Positions 1-7,095 of a DNA stretch of 17,346 nt are shown here, piece after piece. The position numbers were made by a program, and so were the translations under genes. How positions within the stretch are numbered: position 1 is the first letter of the stretch; the number at the start of each line of letters is the position of its first letter. The DNA is taken from contig DASZXJ010000051.1 in NCBI GenBank assembly GCA_035545895.1, positions 1 through 17,346 of the forward strand, read 5' to 3'. This DNA is from DASZXJ01 sp035545895. Lineage in GTDB: Bacteria; Planctomycetota; Phycisphaerae; Tepidisphaerales; Tepidisphaeraceae. Under the pieces are notes generated by a model. The model was given only the letters and a program-made list of their open reading frames with translations. It searched no databases and had not been told where the DNA came from.

Positions 1-1
1 C

Positions 2-1453
2 TGGGTCGACGAAATCGCCAGCCTGGAACTGTCCAATGGTCATGCACTGAATTGGCGGGATTACCCGGCTGATCAACTCCTCCAGCCGGGCCCGAACATA
101 ACCTCCATCCATGAAGCCCCGCCAATTAATGCAATTTGGGACGTCCTGAAGAAGGATACGCATCCGCCATTGTATCTCCTGATTTTGCGGTATTGGCGCA
201 CAATTTTTGGCGACAGTGATTCAGCCGCCCGGTTGCTGTCGGCAATTTGTGCGCTCATTGCGATTTGGCTCCTTTATGACAGCGTGCGCTTGCTCGAAGG
301 ACTCGTGCCCGCGCTTTGGGCAGCCGCGATCATGGCGCTGGCAACACCGCAGATTCAATACTCGCAGGAAATCCGCAGCTACATGATGATGGTGATGTGG
401 ACTCTGGCAGCAACCAATGCCGCGTTGCGGATCGAACGTCTTAAAATAACGGTGCCCCGCAGCATGGCGCTGGCGTTATCGCTGCTGGGGGGGTTGCTGA
501 CGCACTATTACGCTGTTGCAGGCGCGGCAGCAATCGCAATGTACGCGACCATCCATTTGCGTGGCCATCAAAAACGCGCGATGCTGGCGGCAATTGGCGG
601 TGCGATGGTTTTGTTCATCGTCGCGTGCGGCCCGTTGTTATGGTCACAGCGACCCAATTTTCACGACAACATGAACTGGATCGCTGACGTTCGGCAAGGA
701 TTACCGGGACGAACGCTGTGGAGAATTCTCTCGTTGCCGTTAACACAATTGATGAGCCCAATGCGGCGAGCGATGCCGCTGGCGCCGGTCTCCGCGGCAT
801 TTCTGGTGTTGCCTCTACTGACATTCCGTCGCAAACCGTCACTGATGATCTGGTGGCTGCTTGCAGTCGCTACCATCGCCTTGTCGGCGGCGGCGGATCT
901 GATCAACGGTTCCAGGTCACTGGAATACGTCCGGTACACGCTGGCCGCCGCCCCTGCAATCTTCGCGATTGGGGCAATTACGCTCAGCGATCGTCATGGA
1001 TGGTTGCGTCATGTCATTCCCGCCACAATGGTCATCGGGTGCCTCATTGGATTAAACGATGCCTATATCCAGCCCTTGAAAGTCGACTATCGCGCCTTCG
1101 CCCATGAATTGGATCGTCAAGCCGGGCCGCGCGACATACTGGCCGTGTATTACACTGGCGATGAGGACTGGTATGAGAGAGCAATGTACGCCGGCTTGAT
1201 GCATTACCTTCCGCAATCAAATCGGCCGTTACTGATCGTCACCAAGCCGGTTGATCAAGCACTGCAACTCCGACTTCATGACGTGCCAAACGTGTGGCTG
1301 CTTGGTCAAACGTCCCCACCGGTCGAAAGGTTCTTCCCCGGCGCATTTTCCGATCAAAGTATTGACATGCCGTTTGTCGGCACAGCGGTTACCGTGCGGT
1401 GGCCGGTCGCGCCGACGACTGCACGTGCACACGCGCCGGAAACTGCCCCGTGA
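2..1453 (+). CDS. GT-C membrane glycosyltransferase, GT39/ArnT-like (5' truncated)
   Basis: The reading frame is open from base 2 to the TGA at 1451-1453 (483 codons), so the true start lies before the window. The first visible residues read W-V-D-E, matching the acidic first-loop motif that GT-C enzymes use to handle a polyprenyl-phosphate sugar donor. About 55 residues on comes D-T-H-P-P-L-Y, the usual GT39/PMT_2 (ArnT, RgtA-like) loop motif, and later Y-S-Q-E-I-R-S-Y, also typical. Many hydrophobic segments follow, then a soluble C-terminal domain of roughly 130 residues. By family it transfers a sugar from a lipid carrier to a lipid, glycan or protein outside the membrane; the acceptor cannot be told. 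Its last 65 bp overlap the convergent lipoprotein gene. Family assignment is firm, substrate unknown. Confidence 0.85.
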   Translation, partial: WVDEIASLELSNGHALNWRDYPADQLLQPGPNITSIHEAPPINAIWDVLKKDTHPPLYLLILRYWRTIFGDSDSAARLLSAICALIAIWLLYDSVRLLEGLVPALWAAAIMALATPQIQYSQEIRSYMMMVMWTLAATNAALRIERLKITVPRSMALALSLLGGLLTHYYAVAGAAAIAMYATIHLRGHQKRAMLAAIGGAMVLFIVACGPLLWSQRPNFHDNMNWIADVRQGLPGRTLWRILSLPLTQLMSPMRRAMPLAPVSAAFLVLPLLTFRRKPSLMIWWLLAVATIALSAAADLINGSRSLEYVRYTLAAAPAIFAIGAITLSDRHGWLRHVIPATMVIGCLIGLNDAYIQPLKVDYRAFAHELDRQAGPRDILAVYYTGDEDWYERAMYAGLMHYLPQSNRPLLIVTKPVDQALQLRLHDVPNVWLLGQTSPPVERFFPGAFSDQSIDMPFVGTAVTVRWPVAPTTARAHAPETAP

Positions 1454-2000
1454 TGCTCACCTTCTGAACCGGCGCTTGAGCATCCTGATTATCAAACAGC
1501 AGAAACGTTCCGTTGATCAGCACCAGCATCGGCGAGCTTGATGAATTAAATCCGACACGTACATCAAACGGCTGAAGCACTTTTTTGCGGCCATTCAAAA
1601 AAATGCCGGTGATCCCCTCCTCTCGCTCCATGTCCGCGGTCTTATATTGCCACTGGGCATCGCCAAGCGTGTTGCCGGTCACGTCCAGAGGCATCTCCAG
1701 ATAGAAACTGTTGCCCGCGTAATCGTCCTGGGTTGCCTGCGGCGGATCATCCGTGCTGAGTTGGGCGATGATCTGGTCATCCCGATTGATGAGCAAAACC
1801 GATGCAGGCGGAAATTCGTATATTTGCTGATCGATGGAGATCGCCGCAGGCAGCACCGGCATGGTTGTTGGAAGAATGGCGGTTTGCGTGGCGGCAGGTT
1901 CAGAGATATTGGTGGTTGGAACGGGATCATTGCGACGTTCGCACGCCGTCAACATCGTCAACCCGAACATGCAAAGAAAAAAGCAACCTATCGACCGCAC
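1389..2000 (-). CDS. Orphan lipoprotein, function unknown
   Basis: The product is about 203 residues. It opens with a short basic start, a hydrophobic stretch and L-T-A-C at residues 17-20, a good signal peptidase II lipobox, so the mature protein should be lipid-anchored outside the inner membrane. The following 30 residues are rich in Pro, Thr and Ala and look like a linker. The remainder is a soluble, probably beta-rich domain that I do not recognise. I chose the GTG at 2000 because AAGGAGG ends four bases before it; a GTG at 2003 is too close to that site, and a frame-extended start at 2057 would bury the signal peptide. The 3' end overlaps the convergent glycosyltransferase by 65 bp. It is divergent from the zinc-ribbon gene, with 37 bp between start codons. 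Confidence 0.7.
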   Translation of the reverse strand: MRSIGCFFLCMFGLTMLTACERRNDPVPTTNISEPAATQTAILPTTMPVLPAAISIDQQIYEFPPASVLLINRDDQIIAQLSTDDPPQATQDDYAGNSFYLEMPLDVTGNTLGDAQWQYKTADMEREEGITGIFLNGRKKVLQPFDVRVGFNSSSSPMLVLINGTFLLFDNQDAQAPVQKVSITGQFPARVHVQSSARPATAR

Positions 2001-2004
2001 CACG

Positions 2005-2011
2005 CCTCCTT
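2005..2011 (-). promoter_or_regulatory. Shine-Dalgarno site of the lipoprotein gene
   Basis: The minus strand reads AAGGAGG here, four bases before the GTG at 2000. It decides the start of the lipoprotein gene and is one of few strong Shine-Dalgarno sites in the window. Confidence 0.65.
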
Positions 2012-2037
2012 GCGAAAAGTGAGTGTAACATAGGGAT

Positions 2038-2769
2038 ATGGCCCGTGTCGCCGTCATCGTGCCCGAGGAAACCGACCTGCTCTGCGAGGGGTGCGGCTAC
2101 AACCTCAACAACCTCCCCACCACCAGCAACTGCCCCGAATGCGGCAAACCGATCGAGCAAAGCATCGGCGCGCATCGACATCTGAGCGCATTTGAAGTTA
2201 AGCCTGGAATCGCATCGTTTATTCATACAACGATCGAGCTGCTCTTTCGACCAAAACGGTTCTTCAGAACCATAACAACACGCAATGCGTCGGCCTCGGC
2301 CAAACGGTTTGCAACGATTCACAGTCTTATTGCCACGTTGCTTTTTACGTTCGCGGCGCTGGGTCATTTTCTGTGGGTCATGGACATCAGCGGCAATCGA
2401 GCAAATGAAGCAAGTTGGAGCGGCCCATTTGCCTTGGCAGCCCTGATTGTGATTGGACTGTCGATCTTTGGATTAAAGCGATTGGCTGCGTGGCTTTCCG
2501 CCATCGAGGGTCGATACTGGGGAATGCGATTGCCCTTTCCGGTGGTCATGCGCGGATTGCTGTTTCACACGGCACACTATCTTCCGGTAGGATTGGTCGC
2601 CGTGGCGATGGTTTGGGGATATCGGCTGCTGCTGATGTGGCGAGTGTTGAATCACGCGAACGACACGATTTATCTGTACTCTCTGTGCGGCGCCGTGATC
2701 GTATCGGCGGTTTATTTGTTCAACACCTACTGGATCGCCATGCGAAGCATGATGTACGCCAATCGGTAA
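2038..2769 (+). CDS. Zinc-ribbon multipass membrane protein
   Basis: The 243-residue product begins with a small zinc ribbon, Cys16-x2-Cys19-Gly-Tyr and Cys32-x2-Cys35, of the 'CxxCGYxL..lp..CPECG' form that is common at the N-terminus of planctomycete proteins. After a soluble linker (about 45-95) come four likely membrane segments near residues 97-120, 127-150, 165-200 and 213-236. The membrane part vaguely resembles Yip1-type four-helix proteins, but I cannot confirm that. The zinc ribbon is presumably cytoplasmic and could bind a partner or nucleic acid; no enzymatic motif is visible. The ATG at 2038 has only a weak AGGGA upstream. The gene ends 7 bp before the VTT gene, so the two are probably cotranscribed. 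Confidence 0.75.
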   Translation: MARVAVIVPEETDLLCEGCGYNLNNLPTTSNCPECGKPIEQSIGAHRHLSAFEVKPGIASFIHTTIELLFRPKRFFRTITTRNASASAKRFATIHSLIATLLFTFAALGHFLWVMDISGNRANEASWSGPFALAALIVIGLSIFGLKRLAAWLSAIEGRYWGMRLPFPVVMRGLLFHTAHYLPVGLVAVAMVWGYRLLLMWRVLNHANDTIYLYSLCGAVIVSAVYLFNTYWIAMRSMMYANR

Positions 2770-2776
2770 TCACTCG

Positions 2777-3478
2777 GTGCAGAAAAAATCGAAGGTCAAA
2801 CTCGGCATCCTGGGCATCGTGGCGATCCTGGCGATCGTGGCGGCAGGGATGATGCTGTTCACCGAACAGGGACGGGAAATCCGAAACGACCCCCGTGAAT
2901 TCGGAAAAAAAATGCGCCAGTGGGTTGAGTTGCATCCACTTGAAGCTCCGTTGGCATATATCGCCGCCTATACGATTGTCGGGGCACTCGCGCTGCCGGT
3001 CTGGTGGCTGCCCGTGCTGGCGGGACATGCGTTTGGGCTGGTGGCAGGTATCTTCTGGACGCAGATTGCTTCCACATCGGCAGCCATTGCGGCGGGCACG
3101 TTGTCCAGGTTCCTTCTGGCGGATTGGTTTCGAAGACGCATCGAAGCACACACCGTCCGACTTCAGCAACTGGACGAAAAACTGGGTCATAATGGTCTAC
3201 TCGCGGTATTTGCGGTGAGACTAGCTCACTTTATCCCGGCTGGGGTGAGTAATTACGCGTTTGGCCTGACAACAATCAGCCTGCGAGATATCGCGGTAGG
3301 CACGTTTATCGCTGGTCTGCCCAGCACAGCGCTGGAAGTGACAATCGGCGCTGCCCCGCAAATGCTCAGTGACTGGCGATACGTTGCCATTCTGGCGGTA
3401 TTGAACATTGCCCCGATTGGCGCATTGATCGTTCGCTATATCCGGCCGGATTGGTTCAAATCCATCGGCATCGAGTGA
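2777..3478 (+). CDS. TVP38/DedA-like VTT-domain membrane protein
   Basis: This 233-residue protein matches the VTT (SNARE-associated) family, TVP38/TMEM64 branch. After a Lys-rich start and one membrane helix (about 9-27), residues 53-200 hold the family core: a Pro-rich re-entrant stretch (A-L-P-V-W-W-L-P), a small-residue helix ending in S-R-F-L-L-A-D-W-F-R-R-R, the R-L-A-H-F-I-P-A-G motif and the N-Y-A-F-G-L-T motif, then a last helix. Family members act as membrane transporters or scramblases, some for undecaprenyl phosphate or phospholipids; the cargo here is unknown. The start is a GTG without a clear ribosome site. The N-terminal helix is encoded by a 9-bp tandem repeat (2806-2841). 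Its 3' end overlaps the convergent TPR gene by 43 bp. Confidence 0.85.
   Translation: MQKKSKVKLGILGIVAILAIVAAGMMLFTEQGREIRNDPREFGKKMRQWVELHPLEAPLAYIAAYTIVGALALPVWWLPVLAGHAFGLVAGIFWTQIASTSAAIAAGTLSRFLLADWFRRRIEAHTVRLQQLDEKLGHNGLLAVFAVRLAHFIPAGVSNYAFGLTTISLRDIAVGTFIAGLPSTALEVTIGAAPQMLSDWRYVAILAVLNIAPIGALIVRYIRPDWFKSIGIE
2806..2841 (+). repeat. Four imperfect 9-bp tandem repeats inside the VTT gene
   Basis: Four units follow one another without gaps: CATCCTGGG, CATCGTGGC, GATCCTGGC, GATCGTGGC. They encode an Ile-Leu-Gly / Ile-Val-Ala / Ile-Leu-Ala / Ile-Val-Ala run within the first membrane helix. A change in copy number would keep the frame and change the helix length. Confidence 0.75.
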
Positions 3479-5052
3479 TCGGCCAGTGCTTGCATGATTT
3501 GATCCATTACATCCGACCAGTCACCGACTTTGGCTTGGCGAAATATTCGCATGGTTGGATACCAGGGGCTGTCAGCCCGGTCGAGAAGCCATCTCCAATC
3601 AGGGATCAATGGCAGCAGCAACCACACCGGCCGGCCCATGGCACCGGCGACATGGGTGGCAGCAGTATCGACGGTAATCAACAAATCCAGCTCGTTTAAT
3701 GCTGCGGCGGTGTCGGCAAAATCACGCAAATCGGACGCAAGATCGGTCACGTTGTGCACGGGTGCGCCCCCGATTTGCAGGCTGAAACATTTCACGCCGG
3801 GCAAATTAATCAATGGCTGAAAATTCGTCGGACTGAGACTGCGGTTGCGATTGTTGATGTGTTTCGGATTGCCTTGCCAGACCAGACCGATTTTCCGAAT
3901 GCCGGCTTCATTGGGCAGGCGAGACTGCCATTGACTGGTTAATTGTTCATCGACGCTCAAATAAGGAACCGTTGCCGGAATGGATTCCAAAGTCGTATTA
4001 AAAATCCTGGGCAGCGAGAGCATGGGAACGTGGCAGTCAAATTCGGGCAGTTTTTCGCCTTTGCCGAATACTGCCGACACATCGGGTGCGGATCGCAGCA
4101 ATTTGACCAATGTTCGCTGGCATTCAACGATGATTTTCCCGCCGCGCTGCGCGACCAGCGGAGCATAACGAATAAACTGGATCGCATCGCCAAAACCCTG
4201 CTCGGCATGCAGGAGAATGGTCTGGCCATTCAGTTCGCCGCCATCCCACATGTGTTTGTTAAAGCGACTGGAATCGGCATCGATCAATCTGAGTCGCCAC
4301 TCATATTCTTCAAACCCGCGAGGCAGATCGCCGGCCAGCAAATGAAGCAGCGAGAGGTTCCAATGCGCCACCGCCATGTCCGGCGCGAGATTGATCGCTT
4401 CCTCCAACGCAGTGCGTGCTTCGGCATATTCACCTTTGGCGCGGAGGGCATCGCCGATATTGTTCAATATTTCGGGACGAGAAGCGCCGAAATTGAGTGC
4501 CTGCTGAAATGATTCAATGGCCTGGTCGATCTGGCCTCGATCTTTCAGGATATTGCCCAAGTTGATTAGCGCCGCGGGAAACCGCGGATTGAGGTTTAGA
4601 GCCCTGCGAACGGAAGTCTCAGCCTGTTCCAGTTGCCGCCGCTCGCGAAGGATGGATGCGAGGTTGCTGTGCGCTTCGGCGATGTTTGGATCAAGCTCGA
4701 TCGCCTGCCGCTGCGCCTGCTCGGCCATATCGATGCGGTTGAGCGCACGATATACCTGTCCGAGGTTCACGTAAAACGTTGGTTCGTGAGGCTTGTTGCG
4801 TATTGCACGCTCGATCAATTCCTGCGCTTCGGTATTTCGGCCGAACTGATGTTCGATCAGGCCGAGCAAATGCAAGGCATCGGGGTTTCGCGGTTGGATC
4901 GCGAGCACCTGCCGATAAATCTGCTCCGCCTGCTCAAACCGGCCGTTTTGATGAAGGCGTGTCGCGGCAACCATCGCTCCCAGGATATTCATAAGCGACA
5001 AATTAACGTGCGGCTTCAAATCCGCAATCGGAACTATAAAATCCGTTGCCAT
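3436..5052 (-). CDS. TPR protein with C-terminal GT9-like glycosyltransferase domain
   Basis: The product is 538 residues. Residues about 27-240 form six tandem TPR units (for example L-L-G-L-I-E, N-L-G-Q-V-Y and N-L-A-S-I-L helices, each followed by a proline-containing turn). Residues about 275-520 form a GT-B fold domain like the GT9 (heptosyltransferase) family, with L-L-H-A-E-Q-G-F-G-D, I-G-L-V-W-Q-G-N-P and L-L-I-T-V-D-T-A-A-T-H-V-A-G-A-M. TPR-GT fusions of this type are common in planctomycetes and proteobacteria; the TPR part probably holds the protein acceptor, but donor and acceptor are not known. No signal peptide is seen, so it is probably cytoplasmic. The start at 5052 shares its ATG with the divergent deacetylase gene. 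Start codons at 4992 or 4974 (the latter after GGGAG) also fit, since TPR homology begins at about residue 27. The 3' end overlaps the VTT gene. Confidence 0.88.
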   Translation of the reverse strand: MATDFIVPIADLKPHVNLSLMNILGAMVAATRLHQNGRFEQAEQIYRQVLAIQPRNPDALHLLGLIEHQFGRNTEAQELIERAIRNKPHEPTFYVNLGQVYRALNRIDMAEQAQRQAIELDPNIAEAHSNLASILRERRQLEQAETSVRRALNLNPRFPAALINLGNILKDRGQIDQAIESFQQALNFGASRPEILNNIGDALRAKGEYAEARTALEEAINLAPDMAVAHWNLSLLHLLAGDLPRGFEEYEWRLRLIDADSSRFNKHMWDGGELNGQTILLHAEQGFGDAIQFIRYAPLVAQRGGKIIVECQRTLVKLLRSAPDVSAVFGKGEKLPEFDCHVPMLSLPRIFNTTLESIPATVPYLSVDEQLTSQWQSRLPNEAGIRKIGLVWQGNPKHINNRNRSLSPTNFQPLINLPGVKCFSLQIGGAPVHNVTDLASDLRDFADTAAALNELDLLITVDTAATHVAGAMGRPVWLLLPLIPDWRWLLDRADSPWYPTMRIFRQAKVGDWSDVMDQIMQALADHSMPMDLNQSGRI

Positions 5053-6052
5053 GGAAGTCGGCTTTGTCTCGGCAGCACAATTTATTGAACATCAGACCGG
5101 CCGATTCCACCCCGAGCGGCCGGACCGGATTCGAGCGATCCATCGAGCAGTGCGAATGGCCGGCCTCATCGATTCGCCCGATCCGTTTCCGGAATTTGAA
5201 ATTGACCTTGGAATTAAAAAACAGGATGCGGTGAAGTTGAAGGAACTTGCGCCCAAGCCTGCGGAACTTCAGCAGATTTTGGCAGTTCATCCGCGAAGCT
5301 TGATTGATCTGATCCAGCATCGATGCGCGATGGGCGGCGGCGTGCTCGATCAGGGCGATACGCCTGTATCGCCGGAAAGTTACGAGATCGCCCTGCTGTC
5401 GGCCAGCAGCGCGATTCGCGCTTGCGATGCGGTCATGAAGAGTGAAGTAAAACGCGCCTTTTCAGCAGCACGCCCGCCCGGGCATCATGCCGAACCCGAT
5501 CGGCCGATGGGATTTTGCTTATTTTCCAACATTGCAATTGCCGCGCGATACGCTCAACAGGTATTTAACGTTGAAAAGATTGTGATCGTCGATTTTGACG
5601 TTCACCACGGCAACGGCACGCAAGCGGTTTTTGAAGCCGACTCTTCGGTGCTTTTCATTAGCCTGCACCAACACCCGAGCACCTGTTATCCCGGCAGCGG
5701 ATTTGAATGGGAAATGGGAGTGGGCGCGGGAAAGGGATATACGCTGAATATCCCGCTCGACCCGGGCGGCGGAGATGATGAATATGCCGCCGCATTTGAC
5801 GGCAAAGTCATTCCCCGAATGGAGCAATTCAAGCCTCAACTCCTGATGATCTCCGCCGGGTTTGACGGGCACGTTGATGACCCGCTGGCGAACATGACCT
5901 TGACGGACGATGGTTTTGAAATGATGACTCGAAAGCTGGCGGACGTGGCCAATGCTCACTGCGGCGGCAGGATCGTCAGCGTGCTGGAAGGCGGCTATAA
6001 CCTGCGTACGCTGGGCCGCAGCGTGGTAAGGCATTTACTGGCGATGGCATGA
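5051..6052 (+). CDS. Histone deacetylase family amidohydrolase (AcuC/HDAH-like)
   Basis: The 333-residue product has the full arginase/deacetylase fold signature. H-P-E-R-P lies at 20-24, the R-P-P-G-H-H loop at 141-146 with catalytic His145/His146, D-F-D-V-H-H-G-N at 181-188 supplying zinc ligands Asp183 and His185, S-A-G-F-D at 268-272 supplying Asp272, and E-G-G-Y at 313-316 with the catalytic Tyr. All catalytic residues are present, so it should be an active zinc deacetylase on acetyl-lysine, acetylpolyamine or a related amide; the substrate is not visible. Homology starts almost at residue 3, which fixes the ATG at 5051, although no Shine-Dalgarno is seen. Its stop overlaps the next start by ATGA, which points to coupled translation with the dipeptidase. 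Confidence 0.93.
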   Translation: MEVGFVSAAQFIEHQTGRFHPERPDRIRAIHRAVRMAGLIDSPDPFPEFEIDLGIKKQDAVKLKELAPKPAELQQILAVHPRSLIDLIQHRCAMGGGVLDQGDTPVSPESYEIALLSASSAIRACDAVMKSEVKRAFSAARPPGHHAEPDRPMGFCLFSNIAIAARYAQQVFNVEKIVIVDFDVHHGNGTQAVFEADSSVLFISLHQHPSTCYPGSGFEWEMGVGAGKGYTLNIPLDPGGGDDEYAAAFDGKVIPRMEQFKPQLLMISAGFDGHVDDPLANMTLTDDGFEMMTRKLADVANAHCGGRIVSVLEGGYNLRTLGRSVVRHLLAMA

Positions 6053-7083
6053 TGATTGTCGATGCACATCTTGATCTGGCTTACAACGTCACGCGCGGGC
6101 GCGACCCGCGCATGCCGGCATCGCAGCAGCCCGTGGTGGAAAATGAAATCGCCACGGTCGGTTTGCCTGATCTGAAAGCGGGTCATGTTGGCCTGATTTG
6201 CGCGACGATATTTTGCGATCCCGGAAAATATGGCTCGGTCGAGCAGGCGCGCGTTCAGGCATTGGAGCAACTTGACTGGTATCGCTCATGTGTCGAGCAG
6301 AAACTTCTGAAAATTGTGCTCACGGCAAACGATTTGCCTTGTGACACGGGCGCCCCGCCCGTGCCTGGCACAATGCATGGGCAAGACGCCCATGTCACAA
6401 ACATGCCTCTTGCAGCCATCCTTTTGCTGGAAGGTGCTGATCCTTTGCGCTCACCCGAAGATGTCCAGGAGTGGTTCGATGCCGGCCTGCGAATTGTCGG
6501 GCTGGCATGGAAAGCAACCCGCTACGCTGGCGGCACGGGCATGCCGGGTCCTCTCACGTCCGAAGGACGGGTTTTGGTGAAGGAACTGGATCGCCTGGGG
6601 ATTATTCACGATACCTCGCACCTGGCGGAGGAATCGTTCTGGCAACTTATGGAATTAACCAGCGGCCTGGTGATCGCGTCTCATTCAAATTGCCGATCAA
6701 TCGTCGGCCAGGGCGATCGACATCTAACGGATGATATGATCCGAGCAATCGCCAGCCGCGGCGGCGTCATCGGCATGAATTTTTTCGACAAGTTTCTGCT
6801 GCCGACTGCTGAATATGGAAAACGCCGCGCAGCGCTCGCCGACGTCGTGAAGCATATTCAACATATTTGCGATCTGACCGGCAGTGCCAATCACGTCGGC
6901 CTGGGAACAGACATGGACGGCGGGCTGGGGCGCGAGCAGATTCCGCAGGAAATCAAGACGATTGCCGACCTGTCTCGCATTGGAGATGCCCTCAGAGCCA
7001 CTGGTTTCACAGATGATGAAGTTCTGAATATCCTTGGAAATAATTGGAGATCGTATTTTGAGCGATCCCTTGCAACGCCATAA
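6049..7083 (+). CDS. Peptidase M19 (membrane dipeptidase family)
   Basis: The 344-residue product carries the M19 metal-site motifs in order: D-A-H-L-D (His7, Asp9), L-L-E-G-A-D (bridging Glu128), D-T-S-H (His191), A-S-H-S (His212) and G-L-G-T-D-M-D-G (Asp288). Renal-dipeptidase relatives hydrolyse dipeptides, including ones with a C-terminal D-amino acid. There is no signal peptide, so it should act in the cytoplasm; processing of wall-derived or D-Ala dipeptides is a reasonable guess. Two tandem ATG codons (6049, 6052) overlap the deacetylase stop. Residues 98-117 (C-D-T-G-A-P-P-V-P-G-T-M-H-G-Q-D-A-H-V-T) are encoded by a palindromic element and look like an in-frame insertion in the loop before the Glu128 strand, so the core is not disturbed. 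The UAP1-type gene follows after 12 bp. Confidence 0.92.
   Translation: MMIVDAHLDLAYNVTRGRDPRMPASQQPVVENEIATVGLPDLKAGHVGLICATIFCDPGKYGSVEQARVQALEQLDWYRSCVEQKLLKIVLTANDLPCDTGAPPVPGTMHGQDAHVTNMPLAAILLLEGADPLRSPEDVQEWFDAGLRIVGLAWKATRYAGGTGMPGPLTSEGRVLVKELDRLGIIHDTSHLAEESFWQLMELTSGLVIASHSNCRSIVGQGDRHLTDDMIRAIASRGGVIGMNFFDKFLLPTAEYGKRRAALADVVKHIQHICDLTGSANHVGLGTDMDGGLGREQIPQEIKTIADLSRIGDALRATGFTDDEVLNILGNNWRSYFERSLATP
6339..6400 (+). repeat. In-frame double-hairpin palindromic element inside the dipeptidase gene
   Basis: The 62-bp stretch is bounded by TTGTGACA and its inverse TGTCACAA. Inside are two hairpins. The first (6345-6363) has an 8-bp perfect stem CACGGGCG/CGCCCGTG and a 3-base loop. 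The second (6376-6394) has a 7-bp perfect stem CATGGGC/GCCCATG and a 5-base loop. The left 24 bases match the reverse complement of the right 24 at about 19 positions, so the whole unit is itself an imperfect palindrome. The inner 60 bp equal exactly 20 codons. A TGCCT lies next to the left end and again four bases beyond the right end, which might be a target duplication or chance. It resembles in behaviour the Rickettsia palindromic elements, but is unrelated in sequence as far as I can judge. Confidence 0.8.
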
Positions 7084-7085
7084 AT

Positions 7086-7089
7086 GGAG
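7086..7089 (+). promoter_or_regulatory. Shine-Dalgarno site deciding the UAP1-type gene start
   Basis: GGAG lies six bases before the ATG at 7096. The site itself overlaps the alternative ATG at 7084, which makes the later start more likely. Confidence 0.55.
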
Positions 7090-7095
7090 CGTGTG

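Noticed and set aside
1389..2057. Longer lipoprotein frame starting at 2057
   Set aside because: It would put 19 extra residues before the signal peptide and ignore the AAGGAGG at 2005-2011; the GTG at 2000 is better.
3943..4512. Long plus-strand open frame opposite the TPR-glycosyltransferase gene
   Set aside because: No domain or start signal is seen; it is the complement of a clearly conserved coding region.
5015..5040. TTCAAA ... TATAAA as a promoter for the deacetylase gene
   Set aside because: The spacer is only 14 bp and the -10 would lie too close to the ATG; it may be chance in an A/T-rich stretch.
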